Source of the DNA: Marimicrobium sp913061115
Lineage (GTDB): Bacteria; Pseudomonadota; Gammaproteobacteria; Pseudomonadales; Halieaceae
Direction of reading: 5' to 3'
DNA length: 64,000 bases
Assembly (NCBI RefSeq): GCF_047729875.1
Contig: NZ_CP159826.1
Location: 1,550,001-1,614,000 of the forward strand
Below, one piece after another: positions 43,751 to 52,710 of the stretch; position 1 is the stretch's first letter, and each line of letters opens with the position of its first letter. The translations under genes were made by a program, and so were the position numbers. The notes under the pieces are model-generated. The model had not been told where the DNA came from. It did not search any database and was given only the letters and a program-made list of their open reading frames with translations.

Positions 43751-44206
43751 ATGAAATCTCTGTTGATTGTCTATCACAGCCAGAGTGGCACCAGTGCGAA
43801 ACTGGCGAACGCAGCCTGGCGAGGCGCACAGCGTGAAGCGGATATTGAGGTTGCCGTGATGCGCGCCTGGGATGCAGGGACGGTGGATCTAGACCGAGCG
43901 AGTGGTGTGTTGCTGGTGATGGCCGAAAACTCCGGAGCACTGTGCGGCACCATGAAAGATTTTCTGGACCGCACGTTTTATCCTGCGATAGCTCGGGGGT
44001 TGGTATTGCCCTATGCTCTGCTTATCAGTGCCGGCAACGATGGACGCGGCGCGCAGCAACAGGCCGAGCGAATTCTATCGGGCTATCCATTTCCTGCGGC
44101 AGCAACGCCGATTATATTGCGCGGGAAATTCTGTCCGGCACATGAGCGTGCAAGCTGCGAGTTGGGTCAGGCATTTGCGGCAGGGTTGTCGATGGGCATA
44201 TTTTAG
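43751..44206 (+). CDS. flavodoxin-like protein
   Basis: This 151-residue flavodoxin-fold protein has the phosphate-binding loop YHSQSGTSAKLANA and ENSGALCGTMKDFLDRTFYP. It probably binds FMN and acts as an NAD(P)H-dependent reductase or electron carrier. The next gene begins 13 bp downstream. Confidence 0.8.
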   Translation: MKSLLIVYHSQSGTSAKLANAAWRGAQREADIEVAVMRAWDAGTVDLDRASGVLLVMAENSGALCGTMKDFLDRTFYPAIARGLVLPYALLISAGNDGRGAQQQAERILSGYPFPAAATPIILRGKFCPAHERASCELGQAFAAGLSMGIF

Positions 44207-44219
44207 AAGAGGGTTTTGG

Positions 44220-44702
44220 GTGACAGAGAAAATGATAGAGACAGCGCCGCCAGGCTTTGAGCTTTTACCGCAAGGGTTGGGGTACACCGATACTCTGCAG
44301 CCGGCCTATCGCAAAGTTGAAGGTGATAGTGCGATTTTTGGCCTTGTGGTGGGCACACAACACAGTAATACCATGGGTATTTGTCATGGTGGAGTACTGA
44401 TGACGTTGGCCGATATAACGGCAACCACCGGTGCCAATCTGGCACACGGCGTTGCGTCTGGGAGCCCTACGGTTCATCTCAGCATTGATTTTATTGCTTC
44501 TGCACGTCAGGGAGAATGGTTGCAGGCGGAGGCGGAACACGTGAGCGTCAAACGGCGCTTCGGATTTTCTAGTGGCGGAATTTATAATAGCGCAGGTGCC
44601 GTGGCCCGCTTTAGCGCGACCGTCTATTTTCCAGATCACCAAGGTATGTGGAAGGACGGGCGCCGTGGTGATGGCTTGCTAAAGCGGCAGGAGGAGGGCT
44701 AG
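44220..44702 (+). CDS. PaaI-type acyl-CoA thioesterase
   Basis: This 160-residue hot-dog-fold protein starts at GTG 44220 with AGAGGG upstream. The core motif is MGICHGGVLMTLADITATTG, then HLSIDFIASARQGEWLQAEA. Such enzymes hydrolyse acyl- or phenylacetyl-type CoA esters. It is convergent with the LysR gene and overlaps it by 4 bp. Confidence 0.85.
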   Translation: MTEKMIETAPPGFELLPQGLGYTDTLQPAYRKVEGDSAIFGLVVGTQHSNTMGICHGGVLMTLADITATTGANLAHGVASGSPTVHLSIDFIASARQGEWLQAEAEHVSVKRRFGFSSGGIYNSAGAVARFSATVYFPDHQGMWKDGRRGDGLLKRQEEG

Positions 44703-45583
44703 TCCTTTACGCTACCTTCGAATGATTCTAGCGCCTCTATAAAAGCTTGTGCTGCCCTAGATAGGCTGCGTCCTTCGTGGTGGATGGCTCCGAGTGTTCT
44801 CTCGATACGGGCATCCCGAATGGGCAGTGTCGCTAGAGAGGGGTCGCGCATACTACGCGGTAATACGGTCCAGCCAAGTCCTACTGATGCCATCATCCTG
44901 ATGGTCTCCAGGTAGTTAGTGGTGATCGCAATCTGGATTGGCAGGCTGCGCTGCTCGAACAGGCTTTTCACAATTTGCCCGGTATAGGTGTTGAGTCCGG
45001 GCAGGATCGCTGGATGTTGGCTTAGCTCCTTTAGGCCGAGAGCTTTCTTTCGGGTCAGTTGTGTGCCCTCCTGAACCATAAAATCTAGGGGGTCCAGCCA
45101 AATTGGCCGCGTAACAATGTTGACGATAGATGAAGGGGCCAGCGTCACCACGGCAAGTTCCACCTCTCCCTGTAGAGTGAGTTCATAGGCCTGTTCGGAA
45201 TCCATAAAATCGATGTCCAATTGCACCGCCGGAAAGGCCTTGCTGAAAAAACTCAGCAGCGGTGGCAGTCGATGTAAGCCGATGTGATGACTGGTAGCAA
45301 GGCGCAGTCGGCCTCGCACTTCGCCGGCCAGATCGCGCACTGACTGCTGTGCTGCCTGCAGCTCAAGATGCACTGCGCGCGCGTGTGGAAGCAGTGCCTC
45401 GCCCGCTTCGGTGGTACTGATCCTTCTCCCAATACGGTCGAATAGGCTGACGTTTAATTGCGCTTCCAGCTGTGCTATCCGCTTACTGACAGCGGGCTGT
45501 GTCAGGTGTAATCTCTTTGCCGCTTTGGAGAACGATCCACTTTCAGCGACCAGCAGAAACGCTCTCAGGTTTTGGGTGTCCAC
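44699..45583 (-). CDS. LysR-family regulator divergent from leuC
   Basis: This 294-residue LysR protein has the helix-turn-helix RAFLLVAESGSFSKAAKRLH and LTQPAVSKRIAQLE at the N-terminus and a periplasmic-binding-like effector domain. A LysR gene divergent from leuC is also found in Pseudomonas, so leucine-pathway regulation is plausible. A TTCC-N5-GGAA site lies just upstream of its start. Confidence 0.9.
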   Translation of the reverse strand: MDTQNLRAFLLVAESGSFSKAAKRLHLTQPAVSKRIAQLEAQLNVSLFDRIGRRISTTEAGEALLPHARAVHLELQAAQQSVRDLAGEVRGRLRLATSHHIGLHRLPPLLSFFSKAFPAVQLDIDFMDSEQAYELTLQGEVELAVVTLAPSSIVNIVTRPIWLDPLDFMVQEGTQLTRKKALGLKELSQHPAILPGLNTYTGQIVKSLFEQRSLPIQIAITTNYLETIRMMASVGLGWTVLPRSMRDPSLATLPIRDARIERTLGAIHHEGRSLSRAAQAFIEALESFEGSVKD

Positions 45584-45590
45584 GACAGAT

Positions 45591-45605
45591 ATTCCTCTTT
45601 GGAAT
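45591..45605. promoter_or_regulatory. candidate LysR-type operator (T-N11-A)
   Basis: ATTCC-N5-GGAAT is a perfect inverted repeat containing the T-N11-A core of LysR sites, 8 bp from the LysR start in the LysR-leuC gap. ATTAT/ATAAT around GAAA (45610-45623) is a second nearby symmetric element. Confidence 0.4.
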
Positions 45606-45704
45606 CAATATTATGAAAATAATAAATTTGAGTTATCTAAAAATCAAGTACATAATTCCAATATCGCACATCCAGCTTTGCTAACCGGTGTATGGAGATT
45701 TCCT

Positions 45705-47123
45705 ATGAGTGGACAAACGCTTTACGATAAATTATGGCATAGCCATCTAGTGGAGGAGCGCGATAACGATTGCGGTCTGATTTATATCGATCGACAGCTA
45801 ATCCATGAGGTGACTTCGCCGCAGGCGTTCGAAGGCCTGCGTATTGCGGGCCGTCAGCCTTGGCGTGTTGATGCGAACTTCGCTGTTCCCGACCATAACG
45901 TACCCACGGAGCTGCATGAACGCAGCGGTGGTGTTGCCGGGATTATAGACCCCATTTCTAGGCTGCAGGTTCAAACACTGGACGATAACTGTCGCGATTT
46001 TGACATTCTTGAATTCCAAGTTAACGATGTGCGCCAGGGTATCGTGCACGTGGTAGGGCCGGAGCAGGGCGTAACGCTGCCAGGAATGACCATTGTTTGT
46101 GGGGATTCTCATACATCCACTCATGGTGCGTTGGGTGCTCTCGCGCAAGGGATTGGTACGTCTGAGGTGGAGCACGTAATGGCCACCCAGTGTCTGCTGC
46201 AGCAAAGAATGAAAAATATGCTGGTGCGTGTGGATGGGACGTTACAGGCCGGGGTCACCGCGAAAGATGTTGTACTGGCGATCATCGGTGAAATCGGTAC
46301 GGCCGGCGGAACCCATCACGCTATCGAATTTGGTGGTGAAGTGGTGCGAGCGCTCAGTATGGAAGGGCGAATGACCATTTGTAATATGGCCATCGAAGCG
46401 GGTGCCCGGGTCGGATTAATCGGAGTAGACGACATAACGATCGAATATGTGAAGGGGAGGCCCTATGCGCCAACCGGTGAGCAGTGGGACCGAGCGGTTG
46501 ATGCGTGGCGTGAGCTGCACAGTGACGATGACGCCCATTTTGATCGTGTGGTGGAATTGCGCGGTGAAGATATTGTGCCGCAGGTCACTTGGGGAACGTC
46601 TCCGGAGATGGTGTTACCGGTGAGCGGGATTATTCCGGATCCGGCAACGATGGACCATGCCGGTGAGCGTGAAGCAACTGAGCGTGCCCTCCAATACATG
46701 GGTCTCACGCCGGGCATGGCGATTACCGACATTCAACTCGATACGGTTTTTATCGGTTCTTGTACTAACTCACGGATAGAGGATCTGCGTGCCGCTGCGA
46801 CGGTGATTCAGGGTAAGCACGTCGCTCCCACTGTCAAGCGGGCGTTGGTCGTGCCGGGTTCAGGCCAGATCAAGCAGCAAGCGGAGGAGGAGGGACTGGA
46901 CAAGATTTTTATCGCGGCGGGAATGGAGTGGCGTGAGCCTGGATGTTCGATGTGCCTTGCAATGAACTCGGATAAGCTTGGCGTGGGAGAGCACTGTGCT
47001 TCCACGTCCAATCGAAACTTTGAGGGCCGCCAGGGTTTCGGTGGCCGCACCCATCTGGTGAGTCCCGCAATGGCGGCCGCTGCTGCGGTGGCCGGACACT
47101 TTGTCGATGTTCGCAATTGGTAG
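45705..47123 (+). CDS. leuC: 3-isopropylmalate dehydratase large subunit
   Basis: This 472-residue aconitase-family subunit starts at ATG 45705, with GGAGAT upstream; much longer frames run into the divergent LysR gene. The [4Fe-4S] ligands are in FIGSCTNSRIEDL and GCSMCLAMN, and GDSHTSTHGA is present. With LeuD it isomerises 2- to 3-isopropylmalate in leucine synthesis. leuD follows after 12 bp. Confidence 0.97.
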   Translation: MSGQTLYDKLWHSHLVEERDNDCGLIYIDRQLIHEVTSPQAFEGLRIAGRQPWRVDANFAVPDHNVPTELHERSGGVAGIIDPISRLQVQTLDDNCRDFDILEFQVNDVRQGIVHVVGPEQGVTLPGMTIVCGDSHTSTHGALGALAQGIGTSEVEHVMATQCLLQQRMKNMLVRVDGTLQAGVTAKDVVLAIIGEIGTAGGTHHAIEFGGEVVRALSMEGRMTICNMAIEAGARVGLIGVDDITIEYVKGRPYAPTGEQWDRAVDAWRELHSDDDAHFDRVVELRGEDIVPQVTWGTSPEMVLPVSGIIPDPATMDHAGEREATERALQYMGLTPGMAITDIQLDTVFIGSCTNSRIEDLRAAATVIQGKHVAPTVKRALVVPGSGQIKQQAEEEGLDKIFIAAGMEWREPGCSMCLAMNSDKLGVGEHCASTSNRNFEGRQGFGGRTHLVSPAMAAAAAVAGHFVDVRNW

Positions 47124-47135
47124 GAGTTTAGCATT

Positions 47136-47783
47136 ATGAAAAGTTTTACTGTTTTGCAGGGCATAGTCGCCCCTATGGATCGCGCTAACGTGGATACGGA
47201 TTTGATCATTCCGAAGCAGTTCCTTAAGTCTATCAAGCGCAGTGGTTTTGGGCCTTATCTGTTTGACGAGGTGCGTTATCTGGACCAGGGCGAGCCCGGT
47301 CAGGACTGCACGAATCGCCCAATTAACGTCGATTTTGCTTTGAACCAGGCGCGTTACAAGGATGCGGCGGTGTTGCTCGCCAGAGAAAATTTTGGCTGCG
47401 GTTCAAGTAGGGAACACGCTCCCTGGGCCCTTGAGGACTTTGGGTTTCATTGCATCATTGCGCCTAGCTTTGCCGATATTTTTTTCAACAACTGTTTTAA
47501 GAATGGGATATTGCCCATTGAGCTGGATGCTAATGTGGTCGACGGGTTGTTTGCAGAGATGTATGCGAACGAAGGCTATTCAATGACAGTAGATCTGGCG
47601 ACTCAGACGATAAAAACCTCTCTTGGGGAGACAGTCAATTTTCAAGTGGATGAGTTTCGCAAGCATTGTCTGTTTAACGGTCTAGATGATATCGCGTTGA
47701 CCCTCAAGAGTGCCGATGCTATTCGATCTTATGAACAGGGCTGGCGTGAAAAATCGCCTTGGCTGTTCGACGTTATTAAGTAA
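47136..47783 (+). CDS. leuD: 3-isopropylmalate dehydratase small subunit
   Basis: This 215-residue swivel-domain partner of LeuC has NVDTDLIIPKQFLKSI and GCGSSREHAPWAL, typical for LeuD. It is in one operon with leuC. The usual next gene in this order, leuB, is absent; asd follows 46 bp later. Confidence 0.97.
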   Translation: MKSFTVLQGIVAPMDRANVDTDLIIPKQFLKSIKRSGFGPYLFDEVRYLDQGEPGQDCTNRPINVDFALNQARYKDAAVLLARENFGCGSSREHAPWALEDFGFHCIIAPSFADIFFNNCFKNGILPIELDANVVDGLFAEMYANEGYSMTVDLATQTIKTSLGETVNFQVDEFRKHCLFNGLDDIALTLKSADAIRSYEQGWREKSPWLFDVIK

Positions 47784-47829
47784 CGGGTTGTAATGAAAAG
47801 CTCGAAAAGTATCTACGGGGAGACTGACA

Positions 47830-48855
47830 ATGAATCGTGAGTATGATGTTGCCGTCGTTGGGGCTACCGGGGCTGTCGGCGAGGCCATGATTAGCATCCT
47901 GGAAGAGCGGAATTTTCCGGTGCGAAAGCTCTATCTTCTTGCCAGTGCGCGGTCTGCAGGAAAAAGTATTATGTTTCACGGTAAGTCGGTCAGGGTGACC
48001 GACTTGGCGGAGTTCGATTTTAGCCAAGTGCAGATTGGATTGTTTTCTGCCGGCGCCAGTATTTCCGAGAAATTTGCTCCGATCGCTGCTGCAGCGGGCT
48101 GTGTGGTGATCGATAATACCTCGCAGTTTCGCCGCGACGAAGACGTGCCTCTGATTGTCCCTGAGGTCAATATTGAAGCGCTGGCCGGTTATAGCGCTCG
48201 CAATATTATCGCCAACCCCAATTGCTCGACCATACAGATGTTGGTGGCCCTAAAGCCGATCTACGATGCGGTCGGAATTGAACGCATCAATGTAGCGACC
48301 TATCAGGCTGTTTCCGGTACTGGCAAGGAAGCGATTGAAGAGTTGGCGGGTCAGACGGCCAGTCTCCTCAATGGGCAGGAGGTTGTGCGTGAGGTCTATC
48401 CCAAACAGATAGCGTTCAATGTGCTGCCACAGATCGATACGTTCCAGGAGAATGGCTACACCCGTGAGGAAATGAAGATGGTGTGGGAGACCCGCAGAAT
48501 ATTTGATGATTCCGCGATACAGGTCAACCCTACCTGTGTCAGGGTGCCGGTGTTCTTTGGTCACTCTGAAGCGGTGCATATTGAGACTGTGGACAAGATC
48601 ACTGCGCAGCAGGCCAGATTGCTACTCGAAAAGGCGCCCGGGATCATCGTGATGGATGATCGAGTCGACGGCAGCTATCCAACAGCGGTGACAGAGTCCG
48701 CAGGGACGGACGGTGTATTCGTGAGCAGGATTCGAGAGGATATCTCTCATCCAAAGGGGTTGGACATGTGGATAGTGGCCGACAATGTTCGAAAGGGCGC
48801 AGCCCTAAATAGTGTACAAATTGCCGAGAGCTTGATATCAATCTATCTTGATTAA
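47830..48855 (+). CDS. asd: aspartate-semialdehyde dehydrogenase
   Basis: This 341-residue enzyme has an NADP motif VVGATGAVGEAM and the catalytic Cys132 in ANPNCSTIQM. It makes aspartate semialdehyde for lysine, threonine, methionine and diaminopimelate. GGGGAGACTGAC precedes its ATG. It lies between leuD and fimV; related genomes have leuB before it. Confidence 0.96.
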   Translation: MNREYDVAVVGATGAVGEAMISILEERNFPVRKLYLLASARSAGKSIMFHGKSVRVTDLAEFDFSQVQIGLFSAGASISEKFAPIAAAAGCVVIDNTSQFRRDEDVPLIVPEVNIEALAGYSARNIIANPNCSTIQMLVALKPIYDAVGIERINVATYQAVSGTGKEAIEELAGQTASLLNGQEVVREVYPKQIAFNVLPQIDTFQENGYTREEMKMVWETRRIFDDSAIQVNPTCVRVPVFFGHSEAVHIETVDKITAQQARLLLEKAPGIIVMDDRVDGSYPTAVTESAGTDGVFVSRIREDISHPKGLDMWIVADNVRKGAALNSVQIAESLISIYLD

Positions 48856-49042
48856 TGTCGGTAATTCACTGATACTTTAGGTGTAATTTCAGTTTCTGTT
48901 AGCATTTGTGGGCGTTCCAAATGCGATTGCCCGCAGGTGCAGAGTCCGGATGTTTCTGGCGCGGCGGCACAGGCACTCAGAACCCGTGGTCGGCGACAGA
49001 CAATTCGGCTTTAAATTCGCGGGATAATCATAAGGCGCTGGT

Positions 49043-51148
49043 ATGGCTCGTAAGTTAGCTGCTGTGATGTTCTTGCTGGGAGGTCTCCAAGCGACCTCTG
49101 CGCTGTCACTTGGCCTTGGGGCGCTGCAACTTCAGTCTTTTCTCAATGAACCTTTGAATGCCTCTGTCGACTTGCTCGATATGGGTGGATTGCACGCAGA
49201 CGAAATCATCATTCGACTGGCCAGCCGTGATGATTTTGATAAATTCGGGTTGGACCGGCCCTACTTTCTGAGCAGTATCAAGTTTGAAGTATCCGCCCAA
49301 GAGAATGGTGCCGCCAGCATCATTCTGTCCTCAGACGAGCCTGTTCTTGAGCCTTATTTGGAGTTTATCTTAGAGGCGCGCTGGCCTTCAGGCCGCCTGC
49401 TTCGAGAATACACTGTACTGATAGACCCGCCGTTTTTTTCTGAGGTCGAAACCGTGGCCGTTTCTGCTGGCCAGCGCGTGAATGAGATAGAAGCCATTCC
49501 AGCACCGACAAAAAAAAACGATGAGGTCATCTCCAGCGGGACCTCGGTAGAGATTCGCAGCACCGACCTTGCTCCAGACGCTATGCCTCAGCGTGACTAC
49601 ACTTCGGCAACCGTCTTATCGCCAGTGCCGGGTAGTCGCTACATGATTGGTCGAGAGGATACGCTCTGGCGCATCGCTAGCCTGGCAAGACCGCAAGGGG
49701 CCTCGGTACAGCAGACGATGCTGGACATCCAGCGTCTAAATCCTGATGCCTTTGTGAACGGCAACATCAATACGGTTAAAGCGGGATACATCGTCTACCT
49801 CCCCAGCGCGTCCGACATTAGCTCGGCAGATGCGGGTTTGGCATTGGCTGAAGTGCGGGAGCAGAACACTGCTTGGCGTGAGGGAAGAGATGCAACGCTA
49901 ACGTCAGCCAGCGGGCCTTCATTAACGATTTCGACGGAGACTAAAGATGACGTGACGGCTGAAACGGTCGACATCAACGACACAGCTACCGGATCTGTCG
50001 GGGCTAAGGCGGCTCCGGAGTCATTACCTGTGAAAGCGAACTCGAACGACGCAGCGGCGCCGTCCTCACTGGCCGACGAGATGCAAGAGCGTCTTTTGGT
50101 CGCTGAGCAACAATTGGAGACGCTGCAGCGTATCATCAGTCTTAAGGATGACCAGATAGCTGCGCTTCAAAGTGCTCTTGTAGCAGCTGGCGTTGTCGCT
50201 GCTGTAGATGCAGACGCAGAGCCTTTGGGTGAAGATGCTTCAAGTGAAATATTACTCGATGGCGAAGAGCCACTGAAGGCCATGATTACGACGGATGTTG
50301 ATGCTCCGCGTGACTCGTCTAAAGGAAGTGTCGAGGGGGTTGAGCCCGATGCAGAGTCGTCGCAGGACAAAGTGCCTGTTAACGTTCCCAAAGCGGTTCC
50401 TGTTATCGCCCCAGAAACCACAGCGAGTGGCGGCTGGCTGAAAGACCTCTTGTACTTACTGGGTGTTGTTGCTCTGGCAGTGGTGGCATTTGTTTTTGTG
50501 CGCCGACGTAAGGTAGATGATGAGGCAATCTCGCGCGCACCGGGTTTAAAGGCCGGTGAAGATGTGTTTTCACAGGTGCTGTTAGAAGAGCAGGGTCTTA
50601 ATATTGAGGAGTCGGAAGACGAAGAAGCTGTTAGTCCAGTCGCTGTTTCCGTCGACGATCTTGGTACTAGAGAGCGTCATGATGATGAGCCTGCTTCTCA
50701 CTCAGAGGCAGCCAATGTGCTGGCAGACGTCGACATTTATGTCGTATACGGACGTCACTCTCAAGCAATTGATCTGCTTAATAACGCCATTGCCAGTGAA
50801 CCTGACAACCCGTTATATAGGCGTAAGCTGTCGGAGATTGAGGGGCAAGTCCATGGTGCGACGAGCTCTGAGCTGCAGATAGAAGAGCAGGACCTGCTCC
50901 GTGACGGAGAGGCTGACGTAGATTTTTCTATTGATTTTTCAAGTCCAAATGCTACAGGCTTGGACAGCGAAGAGTTAGTCATTGCGGCCGATGGCTACGG
51001 ACTGTCGGCTAAACTCGACCTCGCCCGCGCCTACATAGATATGGGTGATGACGAGGCTGCGCGTCAGATTTTAAAAGAGGTCGTCGCTGAAGGTACTGAC
51101 GATCTCAAAGCCGAGGCTAGCGCTTTACTAGACCGCATTGGCGGATAG
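49043..51148 (+). CDS. fimV: FimV/HubP-type polar hub protein
   Basis: This 701-residue protein has a signal peptide ending ATSALS and a FimV N-terminal domain (LGALQLQSFLNEPLNASVDL). A LysM domain follows near residues 195-255 (SRYMIGREDTLWRIASLARP). Next are a coiled-coil stretch near 345-375, a membrane helix at about 466-487 (YLLGVVALAVVAFVFVRRRK), an acidic linker and the C-terminal FimV TPR (KLDLARAYIDMGDDEAARQI). It organises the cell pole for type IV pili and signalling. Its position next to asd and truA matches Pseudomonas. Confidence 0.93.
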   Translation: MARKLAAVMFLLGGLQATSALSLGLGALQLQSFLNEPLNASVDLLDMGGLHADEIIIRLASRDDFDKFGLDRPYFLSSIKFEVSAQENGAASIILSSDEPVLEPYLEFILEARWPSGRLLREYTVLIDPPFFSEVETVAVSAGQRVNEIEAIPAPTKKNDEVISSGTSVEIRSTDLAPDAMPQRDYTSATVLSPVPGSRYMIGREDTLWRIASLARPQGASVQQTMLDIQRLNPDAFVNGNINTVKAGYIVYLPSASDISSADAGLALAEVREQNTAWREGRDATLTSASGPSLTISTETKDDVTAETVDINDTATGSVGAKAAPESLPVKANSNDAAAPSSLADEMQERLLVAEQQLETLQRIISLKDDQIAALQSALVAAGVVAAVDADAEPLGEDASSEILLDGEEPLKAMITTDVDAPRDSSKGSVEGVEPDAESSQDKVPVNVPKAVPVIAPETTASGGWLKDLLYLLGVVALAVVAFVFVRRRKVDDEAISRAPGLKAGEDVFSQVLLEEQGLNIEESEDEEAVSPVAVSVDDLGTRERHDDEPASHSEAANVLADVDIYVVYGRHSQAIDLLNNAIASEPDNPLYRRKLSEIEGQVHGATSSELQIEEQDLLRDGEADVDFSIDFSSPNATGLDSEELVIAADGYGLSAKLDLARAYIDMGDDEAARQILKEVVAEGTDDLKAEASALLDRIGG

Positions 51149-51185
51149 TCTGTTTTCTACTGACCTCATTGCCGCCGACACTCGA

Positions 51186-51977
51186 ATGGCTTGTCGTATC
51201 GAATACGATGGTAGTGGCTATAATGGCTGGCAGTTGCAGCCTCATGAAGGCGTAGTCACGGTGCAGGAAAAACTCGAGTTCGCACTGTCAAAAATTGCAG
51301 CAGAGCCGGTGCGGGTTCATTGTGCCGGACGCACGGATACGGGTGTTCATGCATTTTCTCAGGTCATTCATTTTGATGCTCCTGTGCCGCGCAGTTGCAA
51401 GGCTTGGGTGGTCGGCGGCAACGCAAACTTGCCGCGTGACATTCGTATCCACTGGGCTGTTCCGGTCACAGAGGACTTCCATGCACGGTTTTCCGCAGAA
51501 TCCCGCTGTTATCGCTATGTGATTGCCAATACGGCGATCCGCTCAGCCCTGTCACTGAAACAGGTCACCTGGCACCGTCGTGAACTTGACCAGCTGGCGA
51601 TGCATACGGCCGCGCAGACGCTGTTGGGTGAGCGTGATTTCAGTGCCTTTCGGGCCGCCTCCTGTCAGTCTACGAGCCCGATGCGCAATGTGCAGTTTAT
51701 CGAGGTCCAAAGGCGCGGTGATCTGCTGATCATTGAAATAGTGGCCAATGCGTTTTTGCACCATATGGTAAGAAATATAGCGGGCGCATTACTGGCTGTG
51801 GGTGATGGTCGTAAATCTTTAGAGTGGATCGTTCAGCTTATGGCAGGGCGAGATCGCAGTCTTGGAGTGGAGACTGCTTCGGCGAGTGGACTGTATCTGG
51901 CGGATGTTCAATACCCTTGTCATTACACCTTGCCGCAAACACCTTATGGACCCCTGTTAATTGGGACAAAACTGTAA
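51186..51977 (+). CDS. truA: tRNA pseudouridine synthase TruA
   Basis: This is a 263-residue enzyme from ATG 51186. It makes pseudouridines at positions 38-40 of tRNA. The catalytic Asp lies in HCAGRTDTGVHAFSQ. A TTG at 51138, overlapping the end of fimV, would add 16 residues; neither start has an obvious ribosome site, so translational coupling to fimV is possible. Confidence 0.93.
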   Translation: MACRIEYDGSGYNGWQLQPHEGVVTVQEKLEFALSKIAAEPVRVHCAGRTDTGVHAFSQVIHFDAPVPRSCKAWVVGGNANLPRDIRIHWAVPVTEDFHARFSAESRCYRYVIANTAIRSALSLKQVTWHRRELDQLAMHTAAQTLLGERDFSAFRAASCQSTSPMRNVQFIEVQRRGDLLIIEIVANAFLHHMVRNIAGALLAVGDGRKSLEWIVQLMAGRDRSLGVETASASGLYLADVQYPCHYTLPQTPYGPLLIGTKL

Positions 51978-51994
51978 ACTTAGCCTGTCCTGTA

Positions 51995-52024
51995 AAGACA
52001 CCAATGGGCGTAATCTGCTATTAT
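51995..52024 (+). promoter_or_regulatory. candidate promoter before trpF
   Basis: AAGACA (51995-52000) and TATTAT (52019-52024) are 18 bp apart in the truA-trpF gap, about 33 bp before the trpF start. Confidence 0.35.
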
Positions 52025-52056
52025 GCGCGTCTCGTTTCAGTAGGTTCTTAGGCGAT

Positions 52057-52710
52057 ATGTCCGCTACTCGTATCAAAATTTGTGGTGTTACCCGAGCGCA
52101 GGATGCCCAAGCTTCTGCAGCGAGTGGTGCTGATGCGATTGGGCTGGTTTTTTACCCTCGCAGCTCTCGAGCCGTCACCGTAGATCAGGCTGCCGATATT
52201 GTGGCTGCCGTGCCCCCTTTTGTGAGTGTGGTCGCTTTATTTGTCGATGAACCAATTGGCAGTATTGAGCGTATTATTAGCACCTTACCCATTGATGTTA
52301 TTCAGTTTCACGGCGATGAGTCGCCAGAATTTTGCCAGCAGTTTGGTAGACCCTGGATCAAAGCATTGCGGGTGAAGCCCGGTCTCGATGTCGTGGAGGA
52401 GTGCCAACGGTTCAGTAAAGCACGCGGAGTGCTGCTGGATAGCTGGCAAGCTGATGTGCCTGGAGGTACCGGTAAGACGTTTGACTGGCGGCTCGCCACA
52501 CAGGCTCTTTGTGTGCCTGTAGTGTTGGCGGGAGGGCTGACCCACGACAACGTGGGTGATGGTATGAGGGCGCTTCATCCTGCGGCAGTGGACGTCAGTG
52601 GGGGTGTAGAAGTTTCTCCGGGTCTAAAAGATGCGAAGAAGATACGGCAATTTATCGCGGCTGTTCGTGCCGCGGATCAACAGATGGAAGCGATACCCAA
52701 TGACGATTAA
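52057..52710 (+). CDS. trpF: phosphoribosylanthranilate isomerase
   Basis: This 217-residue TIM barrel has the general base Cys9 in RIKICGVTR and the general acid Asp in GGTGKTFDW. It converts phosphoribosylanthranilate to CdRP in tryptophan synthesis. The trpB start overlaps its end. Confidence 0.96.
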   Translation: MSATRIKICGVTRAQDAQASAASGADAIGLVFYPRSSRAVTVDQAADIVAAVPPFVSVVALFVDEPIGSIERIISTLPIDVIQFHGDESPEFCQQFGRPWIKALRVKPGLDVVEECQRFSKARGVLLDSWQADVPGGTGKTFDWRLATQALCVPVVLAGGLTHDNVGDGMRALHPAAVDVSGGVEVSPGLKDAKKIRQFIAAVRAADQQMEAIPNDD

